Assembly (NCBI GenBank): GCA_019747905.1
Contig: JAIEQG010000011.1
Coordinates: 1-61,814 of the forward strand
DNA from: Burkholderiales bacterium
GTDB lineage: Bacteria > Pseudomonadota > Gammaproteobacteria > Burkholderiales > Ga0077523
Direction: 5' to 3'
Length of the DNA: 61,814 bases
Position 1 is the first letter of the stretch. Every line of letters starts with the position of its first letter. Shown here piece after piece: positions 37,903 to 46,425 of the stretch. Under the pieces are notes generated by a model. It saw only the letters and a program-made list of their open reading frames with translations. It was not told the DNA's origin and did no database searches. The position numbers and the translations under genes are program-made.

Positions 37903-38985
37903 ATGAACGCCGACGACAAAGTGCTCAAGAAAATGATTCGCGATTACGATGGCGGTCCTGACATCTTCCTGCCCTCGGAGCACTGGAAGCGCCTGAACGC
38001 TACTAACGCGGCTTGGCTTGAAGAAGAAGGCTTCGACGAGTTCAAGCGTTCCGTGAACAACAACTACTTCAACTGGATGGTGACTACGGGGTCCCCTATC
38101 TTCTCTAGGCCAGCGCTGAGCCTCTTGCGGATTTTCAAGAACGATCCACGTCTGGGCGCAGAGGTCGCACGGCGCGCGATAGCACCGATGCGCTACCGAA
38201 CCGTCGACAGGACGGCGCATGACTCGACGGCAATGCAAAGGCTCACGTACTTTTCCTATCTCGCGAGCCTGAATCGATACGTCGACGCCCATGACAATTA
38301 TGGCCTGTTCCAGCGACTGGATGAGCCGCTGGTCGGGAATCCAATTGTCCTCAAGGCGAATGGCCGTCTCATCAGCCAGGACCTTTGCAATTCCTATCTT
38401 GAGTACATGTATGTTCGAGAGTCTCTGGGGGAACATTTCTCCGACCTGCGCCGCATCGTCGAGCTTGGCGCAGGCTATGGACGACTCGCCCACTTGTTCC
38501 ATCGATTGGGAACGAGAAGAACACTTCAAATCGTCGTTGTCGACATTCCCCCAGCGCTGGCGATCAGTCAGTGGTATCTGAAGGAGACCTGCCCCGAGGC
38601 GAATGTCTTCGAGTATCGAGATTTCTCGAACTTCGACTCAGTTTCGAGTAGCTTTCGCAATGCCGATTTTTGTTTCCTGCTGCCGCATCAGCTTGAACTG
38701 ATTCCAGACCGATACGCGGATCTTTTCGTCAACGTGAGCAGCCTGCATGAAATGACCCGTCCGCAGATCAATCGGTACTACGAGCTGGTAGACCGCAAGG
38801 CGACTTTCTTCTATACGAAACAGTGGACGTTCTGGCAGAACCCAGATGACCAGGTACCGGTTCCGGCCGTCATCTATCCGACCAGACCCCACTGGGAACT
38901 TCGAGCGGCTAGGCTGAATCCGCTGCATCCAATGTTTTTCGAAGCGCTGTTCGGTGTCTCGGTGGCAGGAAACCGACCGCACTGA
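37903..38985 (+). CDS. Putative sugar O-methyltransferase
   Basis: A 360-residue protein whose middle carries a class I SAM site (IVELGAGYGRLAHLFHRL) and whose front resembles the 'putative sugar O-methyltransferase' family (MIRDYDG, SEHWKRLN, FNWMV). A C-terminal FYTKQWTFWQNP follows. It lies 64 bases after wzt and could place the terminal methyl group read by Wzt, or methylate a backbone sugar. Composition is A/T-richer than the core genes. Confidence 0.75.
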   Translation: MNADDKVLKKMIRDYDGGPDIFLPSEHWKRLNATNAAWLEEEGFDEFKRSVNNNYFNWMVTTGSPIFSRPALSLLRIFKNDPRLGAEVARRAIAPMRYRTVDRTAHDSTAMQRLTYFSYLASLNRYVDAHDNYGLFQRLDEPLVGNPIVLKANGRLISQDLCNSYLEYMYVRESLGEHFSDLRRIVELGAGYGRLAHLFHRLGTRRTLQIVVVDIPPALAISQWYLKETCPEANVFEYRDFSNFDSVSSSFRNADFCFLLPHQLELIPDRYADLFVNVSSLHEMTRPQINRYYELVDRKATFFYTKQWTFWQNPDDQVPVPAVIYPTRPHWELRAARLNPLHPMFFEALFGVSVAGNRPH

Positions 38986-39063
38986 CGTGATCAAGACTTG
39001 AGTTCTATTGACGAATGCGACGGGAGTGGCGGATTGTGGCAACAAACGGAAAGGGGTTCCGAA

Positions 39064-40008
39064 ATGGTTGTCGAACGACTAATGCGCAAGTTCGGCCGGA
39101 TGAATGCGACGGAGAGACCGACGTTCGTATCCGAGGCGCTCAAGCAGCACTTCTTGGACGAGGGCTGGGTTGTTCTCGAAGGGGCCGTTGATCTCCAATT
39201 GGTCGACGGTCTTGTGTCCGATGTTGCCGCCTTCCGCCGCGCCCACGACGATGGTAAAGACGAGTTCGGACATGGCAAGCGCATCGGGTTGTTGCACGTT
39301 GCGTTGGAGCGCTCGCTCAAAGTGGCCCTTAACAAGCCGGCGATCGCCTTCCTTAAATGGTACTTCGGGGATGACCCAGTGCTCTTCGGAAGCCTCACCT
39401 TCGAGGTCGGAACCGAACAGAACGCGCATCACGACGCAGCGTTCTTTCACACGGAACCGGCGGATGCAATGGCGGGGGTTTGGATTGCCCTCGAGGATAT
39501 TGATGACGACAGCGGTCCACTGTTCTACATACCCCGAAGCCACAGGCTTCCGAGGCTGAAGGCCAGAGACGTTCTGAACTCCAATCCCGGGCTTCGAGAA
39601 CGCGTCCTAGCGTTTCGGCAAAGCGGGAAGAGGGCCGCAGAGAGTATTGCACTTGCCGATGAGGTCTACGCTGCGTGGGATGTCGAAATGCAGCGTCGTC
39701 TCGCGGAACTAGGAGCCGTGAAAGCACCGGCTCTCCTGAAGAAGGGAGACGTTTTCGTTTGGCACGGTTGGCTCATTCACGGTGGACTGCCTCGTCGTTC
39801 AATGCCTCTGTCGCGGCGTAGCATGGTGTGCCACTTCATTGCGCGCCACTCTAGGATGTGGGACCAGTATGATTTCTTCCTCAATGGGGACAAACTCGAC
39901 GACATCCCACCCCTCGGGTTCCAGTACATCAGATGCCCTCACGGGACTTACATCTATCACGAGAAGCCGGTCGTCTTTTCCGCGGGCAATGGTTTCTTCA
40001 GGGCGTGA
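39064..40008 (+). CDS. Phytanoyl-CoA dioxygenase (PhyH) family oxygenase
   Basis: A 314-residue Fe(II)/2-oxoglutarate oxygenase-fold protein. The iron triad is visible as H-x-D in QNAHHDAAFF and a distal His in WHGWLIHGG; the RSH region and final Arg-containing strand follow. PhyH homologues occur in polysaccharide and natural-product clusters, where they hydroxylate small substrates or sugars. The ATG at 39064 follows AAGGGG at a usual distance; a TTG 66 bases upstream lacks this. Substrate unknown. Confidence 0.8.
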   Translation: MVVERLMRKFGRMNATERPTFVSEALKQHFLDEGWVVLEGAVDLQLVDGLVSDVAAFRRAHDDGKDEFGHGKRIGLLHVALERSLKVALNKPAIAFLKWYFGDDPVLFGSLTFEVGTEQNAHHDAAFFHTEPADAMAGVWIALEDIDDDSGPLFYIPRSHRLPRLKARDVLNSNPGLRERVLAFRQSGKRAAESIALADEVYAAWDVEMQRRLAELGAVKAPALLKKGDVFVWHGWLIHGGLPRRSMPLSRRSMVCHFIARHSRMWDQYDFFLNGDKLDDIPPLGFQYIRCPHGTYIYHEKPVVFSAGNGFFRA

Positions 40009-40080
40009 GCTAGCCTATATGGAACCGCTAAATAGATCGAAGCGAGCGTTTCGAACCCAGGAGAACGGGGAAGAGGGCAA

Positions 40081-40848
40081 ATGAAGGCGGTGATACTTGC
40101 TGGAGGTTTGGGAACACGCATTAGCGAAGAATCGCACCTGAAACCCAAGCCGATGATCGAGATTGGCGGCAAGCCGATCATCTGGCACATCATGAAGATT
40201 TACTCTACACACGGCATTCACGACTTCATTGTTTGCTGCGGGTACAAGGGCTATGTAATCAAGGAGTACTTTGCCAATTACTTCCTGCACACGTCGGACG
40301 TCACCTTCGACATGGCCAGCAATCGTATGGAGGTGCACCAGATCAATGCGGAACCGTGGCGCGTGACCTTGGTTGATACAGGGGAAGAGACAATGACGGG
40401 GGGGCGATTGAAGCGGGTAGCTCGCTATTTGGCAGACGACGACTTCTGCTTCACGTACGGTGATGGCGTGGCCAATGTGGACATCGCAGCCCTTGTGGGC
40501 TTCCACCGCAGCCACGGACTCAAGGCGACGCTCACCGCAGTCCAACCACCTGGGCGCTTTGGCGCGCTTGTAATGGACGGCACGCGAGTAAAGAGCTTTC
40601 TCGAGAAGCCCAAGGGCGACGGAGGATTGATCAACGGGGGGTTTTTCGTGCTTTCTTCCAAGGTGATCGACCTGATCGATGGCGACAGCACTATCTGGGA
40701 ACGCGAGCCTCTCGAACGGCTTGCTGCCGAGGGGCAACTCGCGGCATTCCATCACCAAGGGTTCTGGCAACCAATGGATACGCTTCGTGACAAGAACCAC
40801 CTTGAGGACCTGTGGAGCTCTGGAGACGCTCCCTGGAAAGCGTGGTGA
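40081..40848 (+). CDS. rfbF: Glucose-1-phosphate cytidylyltransferase
   Basis: A 255-residue nucleotidyltransferase that makes CDP-glucose from CTP and glucose-1-phosphate. The pyrophosphorylase signature [36 protein letters not shown], the CDP-specific [11 protein letters not shown] and GGFFVL are present. Its TGA shares one base with the rfbG ATG (TGATG). It opens a five-gene chain (40081-44594) devoted to one activated sugar. Confidence 0.95.
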   Translation: MKAVILAGGLGTRISEESHLKPKPMIEIGGKPIIWHIMKIYSTHGIHDFIVCCGYKGYVIKEYFANYFLHTSDVTFDMASNRMEVHQINAEPWRVTLVDTGEETMTGGRLKRVARYLADDDFCFTYGDGVANVDIAALVGFHRSHGLKATLTAVQPPGRFGALVMDGTRVKSFLEKPKGDGGLINGGFFVLSSKVIDLIDGDSTIWEREPLERLAAEGQLAAFHHQGFWQPMDTLRDKNHLEDLWSSGDAPWKAW

Positions 40849-41918
40849 TGACCGGAGCGTTCTGGCGCGAACGACGGGTGTTCCTCACCGGGCACACCGG
40901 GTTCAAGGGGGGGTGGCTTTCGCTGTGGCTGGAATCGCTAGGTGCCAAGGTCACCGGATACTCACTGGCGCCCCCCACGACGCCCAGTTTCTACTTGGCG
41001 GGTCGGGTTGAAACAGGGGTCAACTCGATAACAGGGGATATCCGTGACCAGGACCAGCTAAAGGAGGCCATGTCCCGGGCGGACCCCGAGATTGTCTTCC
41101 ACCTTGCTGCCCAATCCCTAGTCCGTGCGTCATACACGACACCGGTCGAGACCTTTGCAACGAATGTGATGGGGACTGCGCACGTGCTCGAGGCGGCCCG
41201 GTCCTGCAGATCGCTGAAGAGCGTGGTGGTCGTCACGAGTGACAAGTGTTACGAGAACCGCGAGTGGGTCTGGCCCTATCGCGAGGACGAAGCGATGGGC
41301 GGCCACGACCCGTACTCGGCGAGCAAGGGTTGCACGGAGCTGGTGACTGCGGCATTCCGGCGTTCCTTCTTCTCCAATTCGGGTGGAAGCGCGCACGCAT
41401 TCGTGGGATCGGCGCGCGCTGGCAATGTCATCGGCGGCGGCGATTGGGCGTTCGATCGACTCGTGCCGGACATTGTTCGGGCCGCCTCGGCAGGTCAGCC
41501 AGTACGCATCCGAAATCCCCGAGCGGTCAGGCCCTGGCAGCACGTCCTCGAGCCTCTATCCGGCTATATTGCGTTGGCGGAGAATCTGGCGCTCGAAGGG
41601 CAGGCATTCGCTACCGGATGGAATTTCGGCCCTTGGGAAAGCGATACCCGGCCCGTCGAGTGGATCGCCCGAAAGGTCGTCGAGAATTGGGGAGATGGAG
41701 CGAGCTGGATTCTGGACGCGGCGTCCCACGTGCATGAGGCGCACTTGTTGAAGCTCGATTCCGTCAAGGCGCGAACGCTCCTCGGATGGCGCCCCAGGCT
41801 CGATCTCGAGACGGCCTTGGCCTGGACCGTGTCATGGTACAAAGCGCATGCGAAAGGCGAGGACATGCGCCGATTTTCCCTCGATCAGATCCGACAATAC
41901 GAGATGAAGCAAGCATGA
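40848..41918 (+). CDS. rfbG: CDP-glucose 4,6-dehydratase
   Basis: A 356-residue SDR enzyme forming CDP-4-keto-6-deoxy-D-glucose. It has the NAD site VFLTGHTGFKGGWLSLWL, VTSDKCYENREW, DPYSASKGCTELV and the ARAGNVIGGGDWA block characteristic of RfbG. It is coupled to the next gene by ATGA. The product is the entry to dideoxy and branched CDP-sugars. Confidence 0.95.
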   Translation: MTGAFWRERRVFLTGHTGFKGGWLSLWLESLGAKVTGYSLAPPTTPSFYLAGRVETGVNSITGDIRDQDQLKEAMSRADPEIVFHLAAQSLVRASYTTPVETFATNVMGTAHVLEAARSCRSLKSVVVVTSDKCYENREWVWPYREDEAMGGHDPYSASKGCTELVTAAFRRSFFSNSGGSAHAFVGSARAGNVIGGGDWAFDRLVPDIVRAASAGQPVRIRNPRAVRPWQHVLEPLSGYIALAENLALEGQAFATGWNFGPWESDTRPVEWIARKVVENWGDGASWILDAASHVHEAHLLKLDSVKARTLLGWRPRLDLETALAWTVSWYKAHAKGEDMRRFSLDQIRQYEMKQA

Positions 41919-43153
41919 CCCAAGCCCGAACCTGTCGTTCATGCGGAGCCGCCCTCGAGCACTCTTTCTGCGATCTTGGCATGTCGCCTCCATCCAATGC
42001 CTACGTGAGGCCGGAGGACGCCAACCGGATGGAGCCGTTCTATCCGCTTCACGCCTACGTTTGCGGCGAGTGTTTCCTCGTGCAGTTGGAGCAGTTCCAG
42101 TCACCGGACGAGATCTTCAGTGACTACGCCTACTTCTCTTCGTACTCCGAAAGCTGGCTGGTGCACTGCAAGGTCTATACGGAAGCGATGATCCAGCGAT
42201 TCGGTTTCGATGCGCGAAGCCAGGTTGTCGAGATCGCGAGTAACGACGGGTATCTGCTGCAGTACTTCAAGGCCAGTGGCATCCCGGTCTTGGGCATCGA
42301 GCCCGCGGCCAACGTGGCCAAGGTTGCCGAAGAGAAAGGCATTCCCTCCATTGTGAAGTTCTTCGGGACGCAGACCGCGCGCGAGATCGTGGACCAAGGT
42401 GCTCGTGCGGACCTTCTCCTCGGCAACAACGTGCTTGCCCACGTACCCATGCTCAACGACTTCGTCGCGGGGATGAAGATCCTGCTGAAACCGGACGGCG
42501 TGATCACCATGGAGTTTCCTCACTTGTTGCGACTTATGGTGGAGAACCAGTTCGACACCATCTATCACGAACATTTTTCCTACCTTTCGTACCTGAGTAT
42601 CAGTCGCGTCTTCGAGCGACACGGACTCGTTATCTTCGATGTCGACGAGATTCCGACCCATGGCGGGTCGCTGCGCATCTATGCGCGACACGCGGACGAC
42701 AGTTCAAAGCCGATTTCCCCCAAGGTGGTGGCCCTTGCGGCTGCGGAGCGCAGCGCGCGACTGGATACGCTCTCCGCTTACAGCGAGTTCGCCGAGCAGG
42801 TGCGGGCTACAAAGCGCAACTTGCTTGAGTTCCTCATCGACCAGAAGCGCCGCGGAAAGAGCATTGTTGCCTACGGCGCCGCCGCCAAAGGCAATACCCT
42901 TCTAAACTACTGCGGCGTTCGCGGTGACTTCCTCGACTATGTGGTGGACCGCAATCCCCACAAGCAAGGGAATCTGCTCCCCGGGACCCATATTCCCATT
43001 CTGGCTCCGGAGCGGATCGCGCAGACCAGGCCCGATTTCGTCTTGATTCTTCCGTGGAACATCAAGGACGAGGTCGTCCAACAGATGAGCCATATCCGCA
43101 GCTGGGGTGGCCGGTTTGTTGTTCCTATCCCGAAGGTCGAAGTGCTCCCGTGA
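41915..43153 (+). CDS. C-methyltransferase, TylC3/NovU-like
   Basis: A 412-residue three-part protein of the deoxysugar C-methyltransferase type. An N-terminal zinc-binding region has CRSCG (7-11) and CGEC near residue 50. The SAM domain has VEIASNDGYLLQYF and LGNNVLAHVP. A C-terminal domain has VAYGAAAKGNTLLNY. TylC3, NovU and relatives methylate the C3 or C5 of 4-keto-6-deoxy nucleotide sugars. Here it follows CDP-4-keto-6-deoxyglucose synthesis, so a 3-C-methyl sugar is the best guess. Confidence 0.88.
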   Translation: MTQARTCRSCGAALEHSFCDLGMSPPSNAYVRPEDANRMEPFYPLHAYVCGECFLVQLEQFQSPDEIFSDYAYFSSYSESWLVHCKVYTEAMIQRFGFDARSQVVEIASNDGYLLQYFKASGIPVLGIEPAANVAKVAEEKGIPSIVKFFGTQTAREIVDQGARADLLLGNNVLAHVPMLNDFVAGMKILLKPDGVITMEFPHLLRLMVENQFDTIYHEHFSYLSYLSISRVFERHGLVIFDVDEIPTHGGSLRIYARHADDSSKPISPKVVALAAAERSARLDTLSAYSEFAEQVRATKRNLLEFLIDQKRRGKSIVAYGAAAKGNTLLNYCGVRGDFLDYVVDRNPHKQGNLLPGTHIPILAPERIAQTRPDFVLILPWNIKDEVVQQMSHIRSWGGRFVVPIPKVEVLP

Positions 43154-43686
43154 GATTCGTGGAGACACCGCTTGCCGGTGCATACACGATAGATCTCGAC
43201 CGAATCGAGGACGACCGTGGATTCTTCGCGAGGTCGTTTTGTGCGCGCGAGTTTGCGGCTCTGGGCCTGGACGAAGCCGTCGTCCAATGCAACGTGTCCT
43301 TCAATCATCGCGTGGGCACATTGCGGGGAATGCACTACCAGGCAGAGCCGTACGGTGAAGCAAAGCTGGTTCGTTGCACGATGGGCAGGATTCTGGACGT
43401 CATCGTTGACATCCGTCTCGATTCGCCCACGCGTGGGCGGTGGTTTTCCACGGAACTAAGCGCGGAGAACCATCGAATGCTTTTCATCCCCAGGGGCTTC
43501 GCGCATGGCTTTCAGACCTTGGTCGACAACTCGGAGGTCTTCTACCAGATGTCGGCGTTGTACGAGCCTTCGGCAGCCCGGGGCTTGCGTTGGGATGATC
43601 CGGTGCTCGCGATCGACTGGCCCATCGCGGGACCGATCGTGTCCGAAAGGGATCGCGCTTATCCTCTTGTAGGACATGATTCATGA
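43150..43686 (+). CDS. dTDP-4-dehydrorhamnose 3,5-epimerase family protein
   Basis: A 178-residue cupin-fold epimerase (RmlC/EvaD type). The catalytic His is seen in LRGMHYQ, followed by EAKLVRCTMGRILDVIVD, FIPRGFAHGFQT and YEPSAARGLRWDDPVLAIDW. It probably acts at C5 (or C3 and C5) of the C-methylated ketosugar from the preceding step. The GTG start overlaps the upstream TGA, and the ATG of the next gene overlaps its own stop. Confidence 0.9.
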   Translation: MRFVETPLAGAYTIDLDRIEDDRGFFARSFCAREFAALGLDEAVVQCNVSFNHRVGTLRGMHYQAEPYGEAKLVRCTMGRILDVIVDIRLDSPTRGRWFSTELSAENHRMLFIPRGFAHGFQTLVDNSEVFYQMSALYEPSAARGLRWDDPVLAIDWPIAGPIVSERDRAYPLVGHDS

Positions 43687-44594
43687 GAGTGCTTGTTACG
43701 GGGGCTTCGGGTTTCATCGGATCCCGGGTTACCCGAAATATGCTCGAACGCGGTCATGAGGTGGTCGCCCTGCTGGCTCCGGATGACAACGCGCCGCGGT
43801 TGGCAGATATCCGCGATCGCATGACGTTCGTCAACGGTGACCTGGAGCAGGAAGGTGCCGCGGAACGCTTGGTGGTCGATGCAAAGCCCGAAGCCTGTGT
43901 TCATCTTGCTTGGTATGCCGAGCCGGGCAAGTACCTTACCTCGGAAAGAAACCTGCCTGCGCTCCAGGCGGGTATCGCCTTGCTGCAGGCGCTTGCGTCA
44001 TCGGGTTGTTCGCGCATCGTAATGGCAGGAACCTGCGCCGAGTACGATGCTCACTGCGGGTATCTCCAGGAAGATAGTCCCACTCGGCCGGAGACCTTGT
44101 ATGCTGCCACGAAGCTCGCGATGTGCCAGATCGGGCAGCAACTCGCTGCCGCTAACGGGGTGAAGTTCGCCTGGGGTCGGATCTTCTACCTGTATGGACC
44201 CACCGAGGATCCCCGCAGGATGATCCCTGCGTTGGTGCGTGCACTCGTGTCCGGGAACGAATTTCCCGCCACCGAAGGCGAGCAGGTACGCGACTATCTG
44301 CATGTCGATGATGTTGCGAGCGCCTTCGGGAGCATGTTGGAAGAGGGCGCAACCGGGGTATTCAATGTGAGTTCGGGGCGCCCCATCACCATCCGCGACT
44401 TGATGCTGATTGCGGGCCGCCTCGCCGGCCGGGCGCACCTCATCAGGTTCGGTGAAGTACCGTATCGCGCGTGGGAACCGCCAGTCATTTGCGGGTCCAA
44501 TGCACGGCTCAGGGAACTCGGTTGGAGACCTCGATTCGAATTGGAGGCCGGCCTGTCAGATGTACTCGATTACTGGCGGTCACAGAGGAGCTAA
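43683..44594 (+). CDS. NAD-dependent epimerase/dehydratase, probable sugar 4-ketoreductase
   Basis: A 303-residue extended SDR. The nucleotide site is VLVTGASGFIGSRV and the catalytic region MAGTCAEY with YAATKLAM (Y-x3-K). A ketoreductase that ends the CDP-sugar pathway is the simplest reading, but the substrate is not proven. It closes a chain of overlapping genes beginning at rfbF. A 62-base gap follows. Confidence 0.85.
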   Translation: MRVLVTGASGFIGSRVTRNMLERGHEVVALLAPDDNAPRLADIRDRMTFVNGDLEQEGAAERLVVDAKPEACVHLAWYAEPGKYLTSERNLPALQAGIALLQALASSGCSRIVMAGTCAEYDAHCGYLQEDSPTRPETLYAATKLAMCQIGQQLAAANGVKFAWGRIFYLYGPTEDPRRMIPALVRALVSGNEFPATEGEQVRDYLHVDDVASAFGSMLEEGATGVFNVSSGRPITIRDLMLIAGRLAGRAHLIRFGEVPYRAWEPPVICGSNARLRELGWRPRFELEAGLSDVLDYWRSQRS

Positions 44595-44656
44595 CCGGGT
44601 CTCCCGGATCGGCGCGCATTCGAGCCGCGGGGCCGAGTTCGCCGCGTAGACACGAC

Positions 44657-45541
44657 ATGGCCGAAGCTGTCGTCATTCATCTAGCGCGGGCAGCAAATGG
44701 TGTCGAAGTGTTTGCCGCCTTCATGGATTCGTACAAGTGCAATCCAGGAGGTGAGGCACATGATTTTGCGGTCGTGTTCAAGGGCTTCGATCCCCCCACC
44801 GTGCCATCCGAGTATCTGAGGTGCCTGGAGGGAGTGCGCCACACGTCCCTGCACGTCAGCGACGAAGGGTTGGATATCACCGCTTATCAGAAAGCCGTCA
44901 CCCAACTCGAGAACTACTCCTACTATTGCTTCCTCAATTCTTTCAGTTCGTTCCGGGACCCGGACTGGCTACGCAAGATGCTCCACTGGGCCAGAGCCCA
45001 AGATGTCGGCCTTGTTGGAGCGACTGGGTCATACCAGAGTGTTTGCAGAGACTTCTTCGAGTATATGCGGGCCGGCACCGACATTGCGGGACGTCCGGCC
45101 TGGAAGCAGCTCGTGATCAATCTACATCGTCTCTACGTGCTGTTTCGTTACTGGATGATGTTCCCGCCGTTCCCCAATTTCCATGTGCGGTCCAACGCCT
45201 TCATCGTCTCGAAAAGCATTTTGGATCGCCTGAGGTGGCCTCAAGTCCGCTCGAAGCTTGACGCATACCGGTTTGAGAGCGGGCGTCGCAGCCTCACTCG
45301 TCAAGTGCTTGCCTCCGGACGGCGTGCGCTTGTCGTCGGTCGCGATGGTGCTGGATACGAGAAGGAGGATTGGCTACGCAGCAATACCTTCTGGCAGCAC
45401 GGACAATCCAACTTGCTGGTTGAAGACAACCAGACGCGTAGCTACGCGCTCGGCGATGAAGCTACACGCCGGAGGCTCTGCTTTCATGCATGGGCTGCCG
45501 AGTTGTGCGACCCATCGACAGGTCAAACGAACAACCCATGA
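44657..45541 (+). CDS. Hypothetical glycosyltransferase-like protein
   Basis: A 294-residue soluble protein I do not recognise securely. It starts EAVVIHLARAANGVEVF, has AVVFKGFD and YCFLNSFSSFRDPDWL at positions where GT2-like enzymes carry the donor-site loop, and contains YWMMFPPFPNFHVRSNAFIVSK. This layout recalls GT-A-like proteins in rhamnan and O-antigen loci. Aromatic-rich, no membrane segments. Its stop overlaps the next methyltransferase (ATGA), so it belongs to the polysaccharide operon. Confidence 0.6.
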   Translation: MAEAVVIHLARAANGVEVFAAFMDSYKCNPGGEAHDFAVVFKGFDPPTVPSEYLRCLEGVRHTSLHVSDEGLDITAYQKAVTQLENYSYYCFLNSFSSFRDPDWLRKMLHWARAQDVGLVGATGSYQSVCRDFFEYMRAGTDIAGRPAWKQLVINLHRLYVLFRYWMMFPPFPNFHVRSNAFIVSKSILDRLRWPQVRSKLDAYRFESGRRSLTRQVLASGRRALVVGRDGAGYEKEDWLRSNTFWQHGQSNLLVEDNQTRSYALGDEATRRRLCFHAWAAELCDPSTGQTNNP

Positions 45542-46425
45542 ACCCTTCATGTCCGTACTGCGGCGGGGCTACCACTGCCGCATTTATGGCCCAAGACTGG
45601 AACCGCCGCATCGATGCGCGCTTGTTCGAGTACTGGCGATGCAACCGCTGCAGTCTCGTGTTCATGTACCCGGTGCCGGAAGATCTGGGTAGGTACTACC
45701 CATCCGACTACCATCACATCCCCGCAAGCGCGATCGAGCTCGCGGCCAATGCGGAGCACGAACGCTACAAGGTCGATTTGCTCACACGCTATTGCAAGGC
45801 GGGTCGGCTGATCGAGATCGGTCCCGGCAACGGAGGCTTCGCATACTTGGCAAAAGCGGCTGGATTCTCCGTGCGGGCAATCGAGATGAGTGCTGCATGC
45901 TGCAGGTTCCTCGAAGACGTAGTGGGTGTCGAAGCGGTCCGGACCACAAGTGAGCGCGACGCATTGATGTCCGGACCTCCTGCAGATGCTATTGCCTTGT
46001 GGCACGTGGTCGAGCATCTCGTCGACCCGTTCGATCTCGTACGTGCCGCCGCTGAACGACTATCGCCGGGCGGAGTTCTCATTCTGGCGGCTCCGAACCC
46101 TTCGGCGTTCCAGTTCCGGTTGTTCCGGGGGCGCTGGACCCACGTTGACGCACCACGCCATGTCACTCTGATTCCAAGCGCGGTCTTGAAGCAGGTCGCA
46201 GAAGCGTCTGGGCTTGTGCTCGCACTGGAAACCACCCTCGATGAAGGTTCGGTTGGTTGGGATTCGTTCGGTTGGGAGTTCTCATTGGGCACACTTTCAA
46301 CAATGCCTCGAATTCGCAGTAGGTTGCGTCGTCTCGGACGGATGCTTGCTCGCGTCTTTGCCCCGATCGAGCGTGTGGAAGGCCGCGGCAGCGCCTACAC
46401 CCTTGTCTTCCGCAAGCCGGAATGA
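45538..46425 (+). CDS. Class I SAM-dependent methyltransferase
   Basis: A 295-residue protein. An N-terminal zinc-type pair (CPYCGG, CNRC) is followed by the SAM motif LIEIGPGNGGFAYL, then ALWHVVEHLVDPFD and LSPGGVLILAAPN, features of Methyltransf_23-like enzymes in polysaccharide loci. Probably methylates a sugar or a lipid-linked intermediate; the acceptor is unknown. Tightly coupled at both ends by ATGA overlaps. Confidence 0.87.
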   Translation: MNPSCPYCGGATTAAFMAQDWNRRIDARLFEYWRCNRCSLVFMYPVPEDLGRYYPSDYHHIPASAIELAANAEHERYKVDLLTRYCKAGRLIEIGPGNGGFAYLAKAAGFSVRAIEMSAACCRFLEDVVGVEAVRTTSERDALMSGPPADAIALWHVVEHLVDPFDLVRAAAERLSPGGVLILAAPNPSAFQFRLFRGRWTHVDAPRHVTLIPSAVLKQVAEASGLVLALETTLDEGSVGWDSFGWEFSLGTLSTMPRIRSRLRRLGRMLARVFAPIERVEGRGSAYTLVFRKPE

